64,000 bases of DNA from Saccharothrix tamanrassetensis. Lineage in GTDB: Bacteria; Actinomycetota; Actinomycetes; Mycobacteriales; Pseudonocardiaceae. Location: positions 248,001 to 312,000 of the forward strand of contig NZ_JACHJN010000005.1 in the NCBI RefSeq assembly GCF_014203665.1, given 5' to 3'. Under the pieces are notes generated by a model. The model had not been told where the DNA came from. It saw only the letters and a program-made list of their open reading frames with translations, and did not search any database. Every line of letters starts with the position of its first letter. Within the stretch, counting starts at the first letter, position 1. Made by a program: the position numbers and the translations under genes. Below, piece by piece: positions 33,905 to 42,662 of the stretch.

Positions 33905-35161
33905 GTGCACCGACCCGCTGTTCCCGCGCTGTCCGCCACCGATCCGGAGATCGCCCGGCTGGTGGAAGCCGAGGCCCGCCGGCAGTTCGAGAAGATCCGG
34001 CTCATCGCGTCCGAGAACTACGTGTCGCAGGCCGTGCTGGAGGCCACCGGCACCGTGCTGACCAACAAGTACTCCGAGGGCTACCCCGGCCGCCGCTACT
34101 ACGAGGGCCAGCAGGTGGTCGACCCGGTGGAGGCGCTGGCCGTGGACCGCGCCAAGAGCCTGTTCGGCGTCGACCACGCCAACGTGCAGCCCTACTCCGG
34201 CTCGCCGGCGAACCTCGCCGTGTACCTGGCCTTCCTGGAGCCCGGCGACACCGTCATGGGCATGGCGCTGCCCTCGGGCGGCCACCTCACCCACGGCTGG
34301 AGCGTGTCCGCCACCGGCAAGTGGTTCCGCAGCGTGCAGTACGGCGTGCGCAAGGAGACCGGCCGCGTGGACCTGGACGAGGCCCGCGACCTGGCCCTGC
34401 GGGAACGCCCGAAGGTGATCTTCTGCGGCGGCACGGCCATCCCGCGCACCATCGACTTCCCGGCGTTCGCCGCCATCGCCGAGGAGGTGGGCGCGGTCCT
34501 GGTGGCCGACATCGCGCACATCGCCGGCCTGATCGCGGGCGGCGCGCACCCGTCGCCGGTCGGGCACGCCCAGGTGATCACCACCACGACGCACAAGACC
34601 CTGCGCGGACCACGCGGCGCGATGATCCTGTCGGACGCCGACCACGCCAAGGCCGTCGACAAGGCGGTCTTCCCCGGCCTGCAGGGCGGTCCGCACAACC
34701 ACACGACCGCCGCCATCGCGGTGGCCCTGGGCGAGGCCGCGGCCCCGTCCTTCCGGACCTACGCGCACGACGTCGTGGCCAACGCCCGGGCGTTGGCGGC
34801 GGCCTTGGCCCAACGCGGCTTCGACCTGGTGTCCGGCGGCACCGACAACCACCTGATCCTGGTCGACCTGACCGGCAAGGCCATCGCCGGCAAGCCCGCG
34901 GCGAAGGCCCTGGACCGGGCGGGCATCGAGGCGAACTACAACACCGTGCCGTTCGACCCGCGCAAGCCGTTCGACCCCTCGGGCCTGCGCCTCGGCACCG
35001 CCGCCATCACCACCCGGGGCCTGGGCCCGGACCAGATGCCGCAACTGGCCGCGTGGATCGACGCGGCCGTGCAGGCGGCCGGCGACGAACCGCTGCTGGA
35101 CCGCATCGCCGCCGAGGTGGCGGAACTGATGGCCGGCTACCCGATGCCCGGCTGGGCCTAG
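33905..35161 (+). CDS. glyA: Serine hydroxymethyltransferase
   Basis: A 418-aa PLP enzyme with [29 protein letters not shown] and the Schiff-base Lys near residue 230 ([16 protein letters not shown]). It interconverts serine and glycine, charging tetrahydrofolate with a one-carbon unit. GTG at 33905 has GGAGG five bases upstream; the frame continues upstream but there it is the riboswitch. Regulation by the ZTP riboswitch fits its role in folate one-carbon supply. The gene ends at a strong hairpin. Confidence 0.96.
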   Translation: MHRPAVPALSATDPEIARLVEAEARRQFEKIRLIASENYVSQAVLEATGTVLTNKYSEGYPGRRYYEGQQVVDPVEALAVDRAKSLFGVDHANVQPYSGSPANLAVYLAFLEPGDTVMGMALPSGGHLTHGWSVSATGKWFRSVQYGVRKETGRVDLDEARDLALRERPKVIFCGGTAIPRTIDFPAFAAIAEEVGAVLVADIAHIAGLIAGGAHPSPVGHAQVITTTTHKTLRGPRGAMILSDADHAKAVDKAVFPGLQGGPHNHTTAAIAVALGEAAAPSFRTYAHDVVANARALAAALAQRGFDLVSGGTDNHLILVDLTGKAIAGKPAAKALDRAGIEANYNTVPFDPRKPFDPSGLRLGTAAITTRGLGPDQMPQLAAWIDAAVQAAGDEPLLDRIAAEVAELMAGYPMPGWA

Positions 35162-35178
35162 CGCGCCGCGTGCTCGAT

Positions 35179-35225
35179 GTCGCGGCGTGGACCGAACGCC
35201 GATCGCGCCCGGTCCACGCCGCGAC
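35179..35225. terminator. Hairpin terminator after glyA
   Basis: Perfect 15-bp stem (GTCGCGGCGTGGACC and its complement) with a 17-nt loop between the convergent glyA and iminopeptidase genes. Confidence 0.75.
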
Positions 35226-35341
35226 ACCCGGACCGGCGCCGGATCACTCCCGCCCCGCCCCGGCCGGGCCGGTCCAGCCCGTCGGCGGCGCGTTGATCGT
35301 CGTCGGTCCGGCCCGTGCGGCTCCAGCCGTCCGCCACGGCG

Positions 35342-36268
35342 TCACCGGAACCGGTCGGTGGCGGCGACCCTGGCCGCCGACATGTCCGCACTGCCGCCGT
35401 GCGCCGTGTCGCGGATCATCACCAGTTCCGCGTCCGGCCAGGCGTGCGCCAGCCGCCACGGCGAGCCGACCAGGTTCCCGAGGTCCAGTTCGCCCTGCAC
35501 GATCACGCCGGGGATGCCGGCCAGCCGGGACGCGTTGGACAGCACGTACCCGTCGGGCAGCCAGCAGCTGTGCGACCAGTAGTGGCAGACCATCCGGGCG
35601 AACGCCAGCCGGTACTCCGGCGGGTCGAAGCGGGCGTTGGCGGGCGTCAGCGGAAGCATCGCGTTCTCCCACGCGCACCACTCGTCGGCCGCCTTCAGGT
35701 GCACCGCCGGGTCCGGGTCGAGCAGCAGCTCCAGGTACTCGGTCGGCAGGTCGCCGTCCGGGTCCGCCACCACGGAGGTGAACCGGGCGAACGCCTCCGG
35801 GAACATCGCCCCCAGCCCGCGCGACAGCAGGTCGATCTCCTCCCGCAACCCGATGCCGACGCCCGCGTGCACCATCGCCGACACCCGCTCCGGGTGCCGG
35901 ACGGCGTAGGTCAGGCCGAGCACCGAGCCCCAGGACGCGGCGAACACCAGCCACCGGTCGATGTCCAGCTCGGTGCGCAGCAGTTCCATGTCCGCGATGA
36001 GGTGGTCGGTGGTGTTCGCGGACAGGTCGACCACGGGCGCTCCGGCGTGCGGCGTGCTGCGCCCGCAACCCCGTTGGTCGAACAGCACGACCCGGTACGC
36101 CTCCGGGTCGAAGTAGCGGCGCATGTTGGTGTTGCACCCGGAGCCAGGTCCGCCGTGCAGCACCACGGCGGGTTTCCCGTCGGGGTTGCCGCACACCTCC
36201 CAGTACACGTGGTGCCCGTCGCCTACGTCGAGCATGCCGTGGTCGTACGGCTCGATCTCCGGGTACAT
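35342..36268 (-). CDS. pip: Prolyl iminopeptidase (alpha/beta hydrolase, S33)
   Basis: A 308-aa S33 peptidase releasing N-terminal proline. The oxyanion HGGPGSG motif, DQRGCGRS and the C-terminal Asp/His regions (GELD, DTAHGG) are present. The nucleophile elbow reads AASWGS instead of the usual GGSWGS, a modest change before the Ser. ATG at 36268 is preferred because GGGGG precedes it and homologues begin MYPxIEPYD; an ATG four codons earlier is possible. No signal peptide, so cytoplasmic. Confidence 0.9.
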   Translation of the reverse strand: MYPEIEPYDHGMLDVGDGHHVYWEVCGNPDGKPAVVLHGGPGSGCNTNMRRYFDPEAYRVVLFDQRGCGRSTPHAGAPVVDLSANTTDHLIADMELLRTELDIDRWLVFAASWGSVLGLTYAVRHPERVSAMVHAGVGIGLREEIDLLSRGLGAMFPEAFARFTSVVADPDGDLPTEYLELLLDPDPAVHLKAADEWCAWENAMLPLTPANARFDPPEYRLAFARMVCHYWSHSCWLPDGYVLSNASRLAGIPGVIVQGELDLGNLVGSPWRLAHAWPDAELVMIRDTAHGGSADMSAARVAATDRFR

Positions 36269-36441
36269 CCGTGCCCCCATCAGACTTCACGGGAAATGCA
36301 ACAGTGCTGTCACATTAGCCGAGGGGTCGCCTCGTGGCATCGGCGCGGGGTTCCGGCACGCTCGGGCACGTGAGCGCTCGATGACGACACGGAGGTGCCC
36401 TCGGTCTGATCCACAGCATGGAGGGGCTTGACGCCAGGTTT

Positions 36442-36469
36442 GGTAACGGTGTTCTATAACACTGTTTCC
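36442..36469. promoter_or_regulatory. 28-bp palindromic operator upstream of carotenoid oxygenase
   Basis: GTGTT-CTAT-AACAC at the centre is flanked by GGTAAC and GTTTCC, giving a near-symmetric 28-bp palindrome that ends 18 bp before the GTG start. Its size and position suit a TetR-type repressor acting on the carotenoid oxygenase promoter. No regulator gene lies beside it. Confidence 0.55.
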
Positions 36470-36487
36470 AACCTTGGGGGTGGTGTC

Positions 36488-37870
36488 GTGCGAGTCGGGT
36501 TCACCAGCTTGGAACACGAGGTGGTCGCCGAACTGGAGGTGCGCGGAGAGCTGCCGCGCTGGTTGTCGGGCACGCTGGTGCGCAACGGCCCCGCGAAGTT
36601 CGAGACCGCCGGTCGTCCGTTCCGGCACTGGTTCGACGGTCAGGCGATGCTGCACCGCTTCCGCATCGCCGACGGCGCGGTCGGCTACCGCAACCGCTTC
36701 CTGGACACGCCCGCCATGAGGTCGGTGCGCGACGACGGGCGGATCGCGTTCCGGGAGTTCGCCACCGACCCGTGTCGCTCGATCTTCGACCGCTTCTTCA
36801 CCCGATCGCGGGTGGTCGCCAACGCGAACGCCAACGTGAACGTGCTGCTCGGCGGCGACGAGGACCTGGCGCTCACCGAGACGCCGATCGCCGTCGAGTT
36901 CGACGCCGAGACCTTGGCCACGGTCGGCCTGTCCGTGCCGGACGGTGCGCTGACCGGCCAGGTCACCACCGCGCACCCGCACGTCGCGCCGCGGACCGGC
37001 GACCTGGTCAACTACCTGCTGAAGTTCGGTCGCCGCAGCGTCTACCAGGTCTACCGGCAGCGTGCCGGCGTCCGTGAACTGCTCGCCGCCCTGCCCGTCG
37101 ATCGCCCGGGATACGTGCACAGCTTCGCCGTCACCGAACGGCACGTGGTGCTGGTGGTGTTCCCGCTGGTGGTCAACCCGCTGGCGTTGTTGTTGCGGGG
37201 CAAGCCTTTCATCGAGAACTACCGGTGGCGGCCGGAGCTGGGCACGCGGTTCGTGGTGTTCTCCCAGGAGGACGGGTCGATCGTGGCCGACCGGCGGACG
37301 GACGCGTTCTTCGCGTTCCACCACGTCAACGCTTTCGACGACGGCGACCGGGTGGTGGTGGACATCTGCTCCTACCCCGACGCCTCGGTGGTCGACGCGC
37401 TGTACCTGGACGAGGTCCGGGGCGACGCGGAGCTGCCGCTGCCGTTCCCCACGCGGTACGAGGTCGGTCCGGACGGGGTGGACTCGCGCCGGCTGGCGGG
37501 GGAGGCGTTGGAGCTGCCGCGCATCTCCTACGGTCCGCACAACGGCCGTGCCTACCGGTACGCGTACGGGGTCGGCGCGCACGGCGGCTCCCGGCACGAC
37601 TTCTTCAACCAGCTGGTGAAGGTCGACGTCCACAGTGGACGGACCTCGGTGTGGCACGAGCCCGGTCGGTACCCCGGCGAGCCGGTGTTCGTCGCGGCAC
37701 CGGACGCGCGGGCCGAGGACGACGGGGTGGTGCTGTCGGTCGTGCTGGACGCCGGGGCCGGGCGGTCGTGCCTGGTGGTGCTGGACGCGTCGACGTTCAC
37801 CGAACTGGCCCGCGCCGAGGTGCCGCACGCGATCCCGTTCGGGTTCCACGGGCAGTTCAGCTCGCGCTAG
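36488..37870 (+). CDS. Carotenoid oxygenase (RPE65/CCD family)
   Basis: A 460-aa beta-propeller iron enzyme that cleaves carotenoid or related polyene or stilbene double bonds with O2. The first motif LSGTLVRNGPAKFE and the iron-ligand His positions are visible: TTAHPHVAP, YVHSFAVTERHVV, FAFHHVNAF and the C-terminal FGFHGQF. GTG at 36488 has GGGGGTGG upstream and follows a strong palindrome. No carotenoid biosynthesis genes are in the window, so the substrate may be a diet- or environment-derived apocarotenoid or lignin stilbene. Confidence 0.92.
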   Translation: MRVGFTSLEHEVVAELEVRGELPRWLSGTLVRNGPAKFETAGRPFRHWFDGQAMLHRFRIADGAVGYRNRFLDTPAMRSVRDDGRIAFREFATDPCRSIFDRFFTRSRVVANANANVNVLLGGDEDLALTETPIAVEFDAETLATVGLSVPDGALTGQVTTAHPHVAPRTGDLVNYLLKFGRRSVYQVYRQRAGVRELLAALPVDRPGYVHSFAVTERHVVLVVFPLVVNPLALLLRGKPFIENYRWRPELGTRFVVFSQEDGSIVADRRTDAFFAFHHVNAFDDGDRVVVDICSYPDASVVDALYLDEVRGDAELPLPFPTRYEVGPDGVDSRRLAGEALELPRISYGPHNGRAYRYAYGVGAHGGSRHDFFNQLVKVDVHSGRTSVWHEPGRYPGEPVFVAAPDARAEDDGVVLSVVLDAGAGRSCLVVLDASTFTELARAEVPHAIPFGFHGQFSSR

Positions 37871-37898
37871 CCGGTCGCGCCGACCGGACACACCGCGC

Positions 37899-37921
37899 GT
37901 GCCCGGTCGCCGACCGGGCAC
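37899..37921. terminator. Hairpin terminator after carotenoid oxygenase
   Basis: 10-bp stem GTGCCCGGTC / GACCGGGCAC with a 3-nt loop, preceded by a smaller 7-bp hairpin (37871-37887). It separates convergent genes. Confidence 0.7.
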
Positions 37922-37931
37922 CTCGCGGTGG

Positions 37932-38210
37932 TCAGCCGGCGATGGTGATGGCGCTGTCGCCGTCGACCCGCTGGGCGTCCAGGTCGTCGAACCAGTGGCC
38001 GCCGGAGGCCAGGTAGCGGAAGCGGTGGGTGCCGGGTGGCAGGATGACGGTGACCGTGCGGGTGCCGTCGCGGCGGGGGACCAGTTCGTGGATACCGGGC
38101 GTCCAGTCGTTGAACGAGCCGACGACGCTCACCGGGCCCTCCGGGGTGTCCACCGGGAGCGAGAAGGTGACCCGGCGCTTCGGGCCGAACAGGGGCGTGC
38201 TGCGGACCAT
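37932..38210 (-). CDS. Small isoamylase/AMPK-type glycogen-binding domain protein
   Basis: A 92-aa protein consisting of one immunoglobulin-like early-set domain: VSVVGSFNDWTPGIHEL, then PPGTHRFRYLASGGHWFDD, as in AMPK1_CBM (CBM48). Such stand-alone domains bind alpha-glucans or act as adaptors. ATG at 38210 has GAGGGAG upstream. Upstream in-frame sequence is Arg-rich and not family-like. Confidence 0.85.
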   Translation of the reverse strand: MVRSTPLFGPKRRVTFSLPVDTPEGPVSVVGSFNDWTPGIHELVPRRDGTRTVTVILPPGTHRFRYLASGGHWFDDLDAQRVDGDSAITIAG

Positions 38211-38340
38211 CGTTCTCCCTCGCGAGGCGATCTTGCCCGTGCGCAGCCTAGCGTTCCGTCGCCACTGCGCGGTTCCAAGTGGACGGTCACGCGTACGGGT
38301 GACATACCATCGTCGGACCGGACTCGGGGGAGGTACTGCG

Positions 38341-39234
38341 GTGTCGACTTTGCTCGCGGCGGTGGCAGACGGTGACCTGGCGGAGGTGCGCCGGCAGCTC
38401 GCGGAGGGCGCGGTCACCGACGAGGACGTGTTCTACCACGCCTGCGAACGGGGGGATCCGGCGTTCCTGGATGCGCTCTACGCCCCCGGCTTCGAGCGGA
38501 TGGTCAACCGGAAGCTGGACTTCGAGGACGCGGCCGGTCTGCGTTGGTTCCTGGACCGGGGTATCGACGTGAACGACCACTACTGCCTGCACCACGCCAT
38601 CGGACGCGGGCGAGGCGTGCGGATCCTGACCATGCTGCTCGACGCCGGCGCGGACGTGAACCGGCCGTGGGACCGGTGGGACGCCGGGCGTCGCCCACTG
38701 GCGCTGGCCGCCCGCTGCGGACACCTCGCGGCCTACGAACTCCTGGCGGAACGCGGCGCGGTCGCCGAACTGGACGACGTGGACGCGGCGGTGCTCGCGG
38801 TGGCACGAGGCGAGTCCACGACTCTGCCGCGGGCGGTGTCACCCGTCCGGGGGACGCCGGACGGTGACGACTACGGCTGGATCCTCGGCCAGTTCGCCGC
38901 CCTGGGGCGCACGGACGTGGTGAAAGCCCTGCTGGACAACGGGATGGCCGTGGACACGCGAGGGTGGAGCGACTTCACGCCGTTGGACCAGGCTGCGATG
39001 AACGGTCGACTCGACACGGTCCGGCTGCTGGTGGAGCGCGGGGCGGACCTGGCGGACACGGCGTTCGACGAGCACGAGCCGACACCGTTGGACTGTGCGA
39101 TCTGGGGATCCTCCAACAACCGCACGGATGACGGCGACTACCCGGGCACGGTGGCGCTGCTGGTCGCGGCAGGCGCGCCGACCGGCCACACCAAGCCGAC
39201 CGGTGACCCGCGGATCGACGCACTGCTGCCCTGA
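38341..39234 (+). CDS. Ankyrin-repeat protein
   Basis: A 297-aa protein of about six ankyrin-like helix pairs, for example GRGRGVRILTMLLDAGADVN, AARCGHLAAYELLAERGA and MNGRLDTVRLLVERGADL. GTG at 38341 follows a long purine run (GGGGGAGG). Ankyrin repeats bind proteins; no enzyme domain is seen. Confidence 0.85.
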   Translation: MSTLLAAVADGDLAEVRRQLAEGAVTDEDVFYHACERGDPAFLDALYAPGFERMVNRKLDFEDAAGLRWFLDRGIDVNDHYCLHHAIGRGRGVRILTMLLDAGADVNRPWDRWDAGRRPLALAARCGHLAAYELLAERGAVAELDDVDAAVLAVARGESTTLPRAVSPVRGTPDGDDYGWILGQFAALGRTDVVKALLDNGMAVDTRGWSDFTPLDQAAMNGRLDTVRLLVERGADLADTAFDEHEPTPLDCAIWGSSNNRTDDGDYPGTVALLVAAGAPTGHTKPTGDPRIDALLP

Positions 39235-39276
39235 CACGTCAGTGCCCGATGGGGTTCGCGACTCCCGACGAGCCCG

Positions 39277-40098
39277 TTACGGCCCACCGTCGACGGACCG
39301 GGGCTTGGTCGCCCTGATCGTGTAGGTCAGTGGCACGCGGGGCAGGCCGTCCGGGAAGCGGTATTCCCCCGCCTCGGTGCGGCGCAGGTTCCGGAAGACC
39401 TGGAACAGCGTCAGGTCGCGCTCGTGCAGGAAGTCGATGCGCAACCCGGCTCGCACCAGCGCGGTCACGACCTCCCCGAGCGGGTGCTGCCACTGCACGG
39501 ACCGGGTCTTGGTGAGCGCGGGCCCGTCGGTGTAGGTGACCGGGTCGTCGTAGGTCGCGCCATCGGACGCGAAGTAGTCGTAGGCCACCGTCCGGCCGTC
39601 GTCACCGAGCACATCGCCGAACGGGTGGAACTCCGCCAGGTACAGGAACCCGCCGTCTGCCAACAGGGACGACAACACCTCGGCCCACCGCCGCAGGTCC
39701 GGCAGCCACACCAGCGCCCCGAAGCCGGTGTAGACGATGTCGAAGCGCTCACCGCCCAGCGCCGTCCGCGCGTCGTAGACGTCCGACACCACGAACCGGC
39801 CGGCCAACCCGGTCTCGGCGGCGAGGGTGCGGGCGGTCTCGATCGCGGCGGCGGAGAAGTCCAGGCCGGTCACCCGGGCGCCGAGGCGTGCCCACGACAG
39901 GGTGTCCTGGCCCATGTGGCACTGGAGGTGCACCAGGCGCTTGTCGGTCACGTCGCCGACCTCGTCCGGCTCGAACGGCCGGAGCGTCGACCGGCCCGCG
40001 CGGAAGCCCGGCAGGTCGTAGAACTCGCTGGTCGCGTGGACGGTGGTCCGGTCGTCCCAGTTCTCCCGGTTGAGGCGCAGCCAGTCCCCGTCGGTCAT
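39277..40098 (-). CDS. SAM-dependent methyltransferase (class I)
   Basis: A 273-aa methyltransferase: VHLQCHMGQDTLSWARLGARVTG (motif I, Gly replaced by Cys-His-Met), ASN-like GFGALVWLPDL and the family's typical WLRLNRENWDDRT N-terminus. Members act on small molecules; the substrate is unknown. ATG at 40098. Divergent from the TetR/exporter operon, with 128 bp between them. Confidence 0.87.
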   Translation of the reverse strand: MTDGDWLRLNRENWDDRTTVHATSEFYDLPGFRAGRSTLRPFEPDEVGDVTDKRLVHLQCHMGQDTLSWARLGARVTGLDFSAAAIETARTLAAETGLAGRFVVSDVYDARTALGGERFDIVYTGFGALVWLPDLRRWAEVLSSLLADGGFLYLAEFHPFGDVLGDDGRTVAYDYFASDGATYDDPVTYTDGPALTKTRSVQWQHPLGEVVTALVRAGLRIDFLHERDLTLFQVFRNLRRTEAGEYRFPDGLPRVPLTYTIRATKPRSVDGGP

Positions 40099-40173
40099 GG
40101 GCGCGACGGTAGCGACGGCCCGGCACGCGGCGCACCCGGTTATCCGGTACCGGGGAGAGGCGGATCACAAAAG

Positions 40174-40211
40174 CTGCATAGTTTGCAAACTTGCAGTGCG
40201 TGCACTTTTAT
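40174..40211 (+). promoter_or_regulatory. Promoter with overlapping palindrome before TetR/exporter operon
   Basis: Perfect palindrome AGTTTGCAAACT (40180-40191), extended by CTGCA/TGCAG ends, overlaps a -35-like TTGCAA (40183-40188). A -10-like TTTTAT follows 17 bp later (40206-40211). The downstream GTG start is only 16 bp away, so the message is short-leadered. The TetR product is the likely ligand-sensing repressor. Confidence 0.6.
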
Positions 40212-40226
40212 TCGTACCCTGTTCGA

Positions 40227-40832
40227 GTGAACGGCGAAGGTCTGCGCGACCGGAAGAAGCGACAGACCCGAGCCGCGCTCAGCCGGGCCGCCCTCACCCT
40301 CGCCGCCGAACGCGGCCTCGACCACGTCACCGTCGAAGACATCAGCACCGCCGCCGGGGTCTCCCCGCGCACGTTCTTCAACTACTTCGCGGGCAAGGAG
40401 GAAGCCGTCGCCGGTCCCGATCCCGAGGTGGGGCCGCGGGTCGGGCGAAGGGTCGTGGAACAGCCCGTCGGGTCGACCGCGGTCGACGCGGTGAAGGCCG
40501 CGCTGCTCGCCGAGGTCGCCGAGGTGCCCACCGACGAGCGGGACCTGTGGTTGCTCCGGATGCGTGTCGTGCAGCAGCACCCGGTGCTGCTCGCCCGGCT
40601 GTTCGCGGGCGGCGAGGAGGCCGAGCGGCACCTCGTCGCGGGCATCGCGGAACGCGTCGGACTGGACGCCACGGACCTGTACCCGATGCTGCTCGCCGCC
40701 GCTGCGGGAGCGGCCTGCCGGGTGGCGTTCACGCGGTGGTTCGACCCGGACGACCCGCGCCCGCTGGCAACCCTGCTCGCAGACGCCCTGGACCTGCTCT
40801 CGGCCGGCCTGGCGAATCCGCCGAACACGTAA
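40227..40832 (+). CDS. TetR-family regulator
   Basis: A 201-aa regulator with the N-terminal HTH (VTVEDISTAAGVSPRTFFNYFAGKEEA). GTG at 40227 is chosen; the homologous region starts there (GLRDRKKRQTRAAL). It is 25 bp upstream of the exporter gene on the same strand, so it is probably a local repressor of the drug pump, released by its substrate. The C-terminal ligand domain is not like any single known subgroup. Confidence 0.87.
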   Translation: MNGEGLRDRKKRQTRAALSRAALTLAAERGLDHVTVEDISTAAGVSPRTFFNYFAGKEEAVAGPDPEVGPRVGRRVVEQPVGSTAVDAVKAALLAEVAEVPTDERDLWLLRMRVVQQHPVLLARLFAGGEEAERHLVAGIAERVGLDATDLYPMLLAAAAGAACRVAFTRWFDPDDPRPLATLLADALDLLSAGLANPPNT

Positions 40833-40857
40833 CCGAACCACACCGAAGGGGGGAACG

Positions 40858-42411
40858 ATGTCCGTCGAAACGACAACCGAGCCGACCGCGGGGAGCACTG
40901 CCCGCCGGGACGTCGTGCAAGCCATGTCCGGGCTGATGCTGGGCATGTTCATGGCCATCCTGGCCTCGACGATCGTGTCGAACGCGCTCCCGCGCATCAT
41001 CGCCGACCTGAACGGCTCCCAGTCCGTCTACACCTGGGTGGTCACCACCGAGCTGCTCGCGATGACCGCGACCGTGCCGCTGTGGGGCAAGCTCGCCGAC
41101 CTCTACAGCCGCAAGCTGCTCATCCAGCTGTCGCTGGGCATGTTCGTGGTGGGCTCGCTGATCGCCGGGTTCTCGCCGAACGTGGAGGTGCTGATCGCCA
41201 GCCGGGTCGTGCAGGGCCTGGGCGCGGGCGGCATGACGGCGCTGGCCACCATCGTGATGGCGGCCATGATCCCGCCGCGCGACATGGGCAAGTACGCCGG
41301 CCTGTTCGGCGCGGTGTTCGGTGTCGGCACCGTCGCCGGTCCGCTGATCGGCGGCGTCATCGTGGACACGTCCTGGCTGGGCTGGCGCTGGTGCTTCTTC
41401 ATCGGCGTGCCGTTCACCCTGGCCGCGATCGCCCTGCTCCAGCGCACCCTGCACCTGCCGGTGGTGCGCAAGGAGGTCAAGATCGACTACCTGGGCGCGG
41501 CGCTGATCGTGGCCGGGGTGTCGACGCTGCTGGTGTGGACGACGCTGGCGGGCAACCAGTTCGAGTGGATGTCCGGCTGGAGCGCGCTGATGGTGGGCGG
41601 CGGCGTCGTGCTGCTGGCGCTCGCGGTCTGGGTGGAGGCGCGGGCGGCGGACCCGATCGTGCCGCTGTCGATCTTCACCAACCGCACCGTCGCGCTCACC
41701 ACCCTGGCCAGCGCGCTGGTCGGCGTCGCGATGTTCGGCGGCACGGTGTTCCTGTCGCAGTACTTCCAGATCGGCCTGGGCAAGACGCCCACGCAGGCCG
41801 GCCTGATGAGCCTGCCGCTGATCTTCGGCCTGCTGGTGTCCTCCACGGTGGCCGGGCAGCTGATCACCAAGTGGGGCCGCTGGAAGGTGTTCCTGGTCGC
41901 GGGTGGCGTGGTGATGGTCGGCGGCATGCTGCTGCTGGCCACCATCGACGCGGGCACCAGCGTGTTCCTGGTGTCGGTGCACATGGCCGTGCTGGGTGTC
42001 GGCGTCGGGATGCTGATGCAGAACCTGGTGCTGGTGGCGCAGAACGACGTGCCCGCCAAGGACCTCGGCGCGACCACGTCCACGCTGACGTTCTTCCGCT
42101 CGCTCGGCGGCGCGGTCGGCGTGAGCGTGCTGGGCGCGGTGCTGGCCAACCGGGTGACCGGTCTGGCGGCGGAGAAGTTCGGCCCGGCGCCCGGCGGCGA
42201 CTCGGGCACCGTGCCCGACCTGTCGAAGCTGCCGCTGGAGGCGCGGCGGATCGTCCAGGACATCTACGCGACCGCCACCGCCGAGCTGTTCCTGATCGGC
42301 GCGCCGATCGCGGTGCTCGCCCTGCTGGCCGTCCTGTTCATCAAGGAGAAGCCGCTCAAGACCCAAAGCGGTGACGAACGCCTAGCAGCCGAAATGACCA
42401 GCGCCCCCTAA
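40858..42411 (+). CDS. DHA2 (14-TM) MFS drug exporter
   Basis: A 517-aa EmrB/QacA-type proton antiporter. The family's A-like motif LWGKLADLYSRK and motif C (GAVFGVGTVAGPLIGG) are present, with about 14 hydrophobic segments. ATG at 40858 has AAGGGGGG upstream. It pumps lipophilic cations or antibiotics out of the cell. Regulated by the upstream TetR; it is closely similar to the exporter at 45721-47295. Confidence 0.93.
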   Translation: MSVETTTEPTAGSTARRDVVQAMSGLMLGMFMAILASTIVSNALPRIIADLNGSQSVYTWVVTTELLAMTATVPLWGKLADLYSRKLLIQLSLGMFVVGSLIAGFSPNVEVLIASRVVQGLGAGGMTALATIVMAAMIPPRDMGKYAGLFGAVFGVGTVAGPLIGGVIVDTSWLGWRWCFFIGVPFTLAAIALLQRTLHLPVVRKEVKIDYLGAALIVAGVSTLLVWTTLAGNQFEWMSGWSALMVGGGVVLLALAVWVEARAADPIVPLSIFTNRTVALTTLASALVGVAMFGGTVFLSQYFQIGLGKTPTQAGLMSLPLIFGLLVSSTVAGQLITKWGRWKVFLVAGGVVMVGGMLLLATIDAGTSVFLVSVHMAVLGVGVGMLMQNLVLVAQNDVPAKDLGATTSTLTFFRSLGGAVGVSVLGAVLANRVTGLAAEKFGPAPGGDSGTVPDLSKLPLEARRIVQDIYATATAELFLIGAPIAVLALLAVLFIKEKPLKTQSGDERLAAEMTSAP

Positions 42412-42506
42412 CCCACCCCTCTCCACCACCAGCACCACCCCCGCCCCTCACCCCCTCCCACCCCTCACCCCCTCCGGTCGCCTCCAGTCGCCGACGCGCA
42501 GGTCGC

Positions 42507-42579
42507 GTCGACAGTTCGAGCCTGATTTCCCGGTGATCACGCTCTTCGATCGCCGGGAAATCAGGCTTGAGCTGTCGAC
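42507..42579. repeat. Stem-loop element C (loop ACGCTCTTC)
   Basis: Arms 42507-42533 and 42553-42579 are 27 bp; two mismatches are G:U-compatible. Just inside, GATC/GATC pairs across ACGCTCTTC (42539-42547), the same 9-nt loop as element A. It lies in the gap between the first exporter and a TetR gene, after a C-rich stretch. Confidence 0.85.
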
Positions 42580-42607
42580 TTCCAGGCGACCAAGCCGCCG
42601 CCTGCGA

Positions 42608-42646
42608 AGCAGCGGCCATCCAACACGAGCAGCGGCCATTCAACAC
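42608..42646 (+). repeat. Tandem 20-bp direct repeat before TetR gene
   Basis: AGCAGCGGCCATCCAACAC (42608-42626) is repeated at 42628-42646 with one change (C to T). It ends 17 bp before the TetR ATG, so it could be a direct-repeat operator for autoregulation, with about two turns of helix between sites. Confidence 0.6.
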
Positions 42647-42662
42647 TGCGACAATCTTCGGC

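Noticed and set aside
36442..36469. KstR-type site before carotenoid oxygenase
   Set aside because: The AAC and GTT halves are three bases apart here rather than two, and no cholesterol genes are near.
42412..42500. C-rich tandem CCCCTCACC stretch as a CRISPR-like repeat
   Set aside because: Units are very short, irregular and have no spacers. It is low-complexity sequence.
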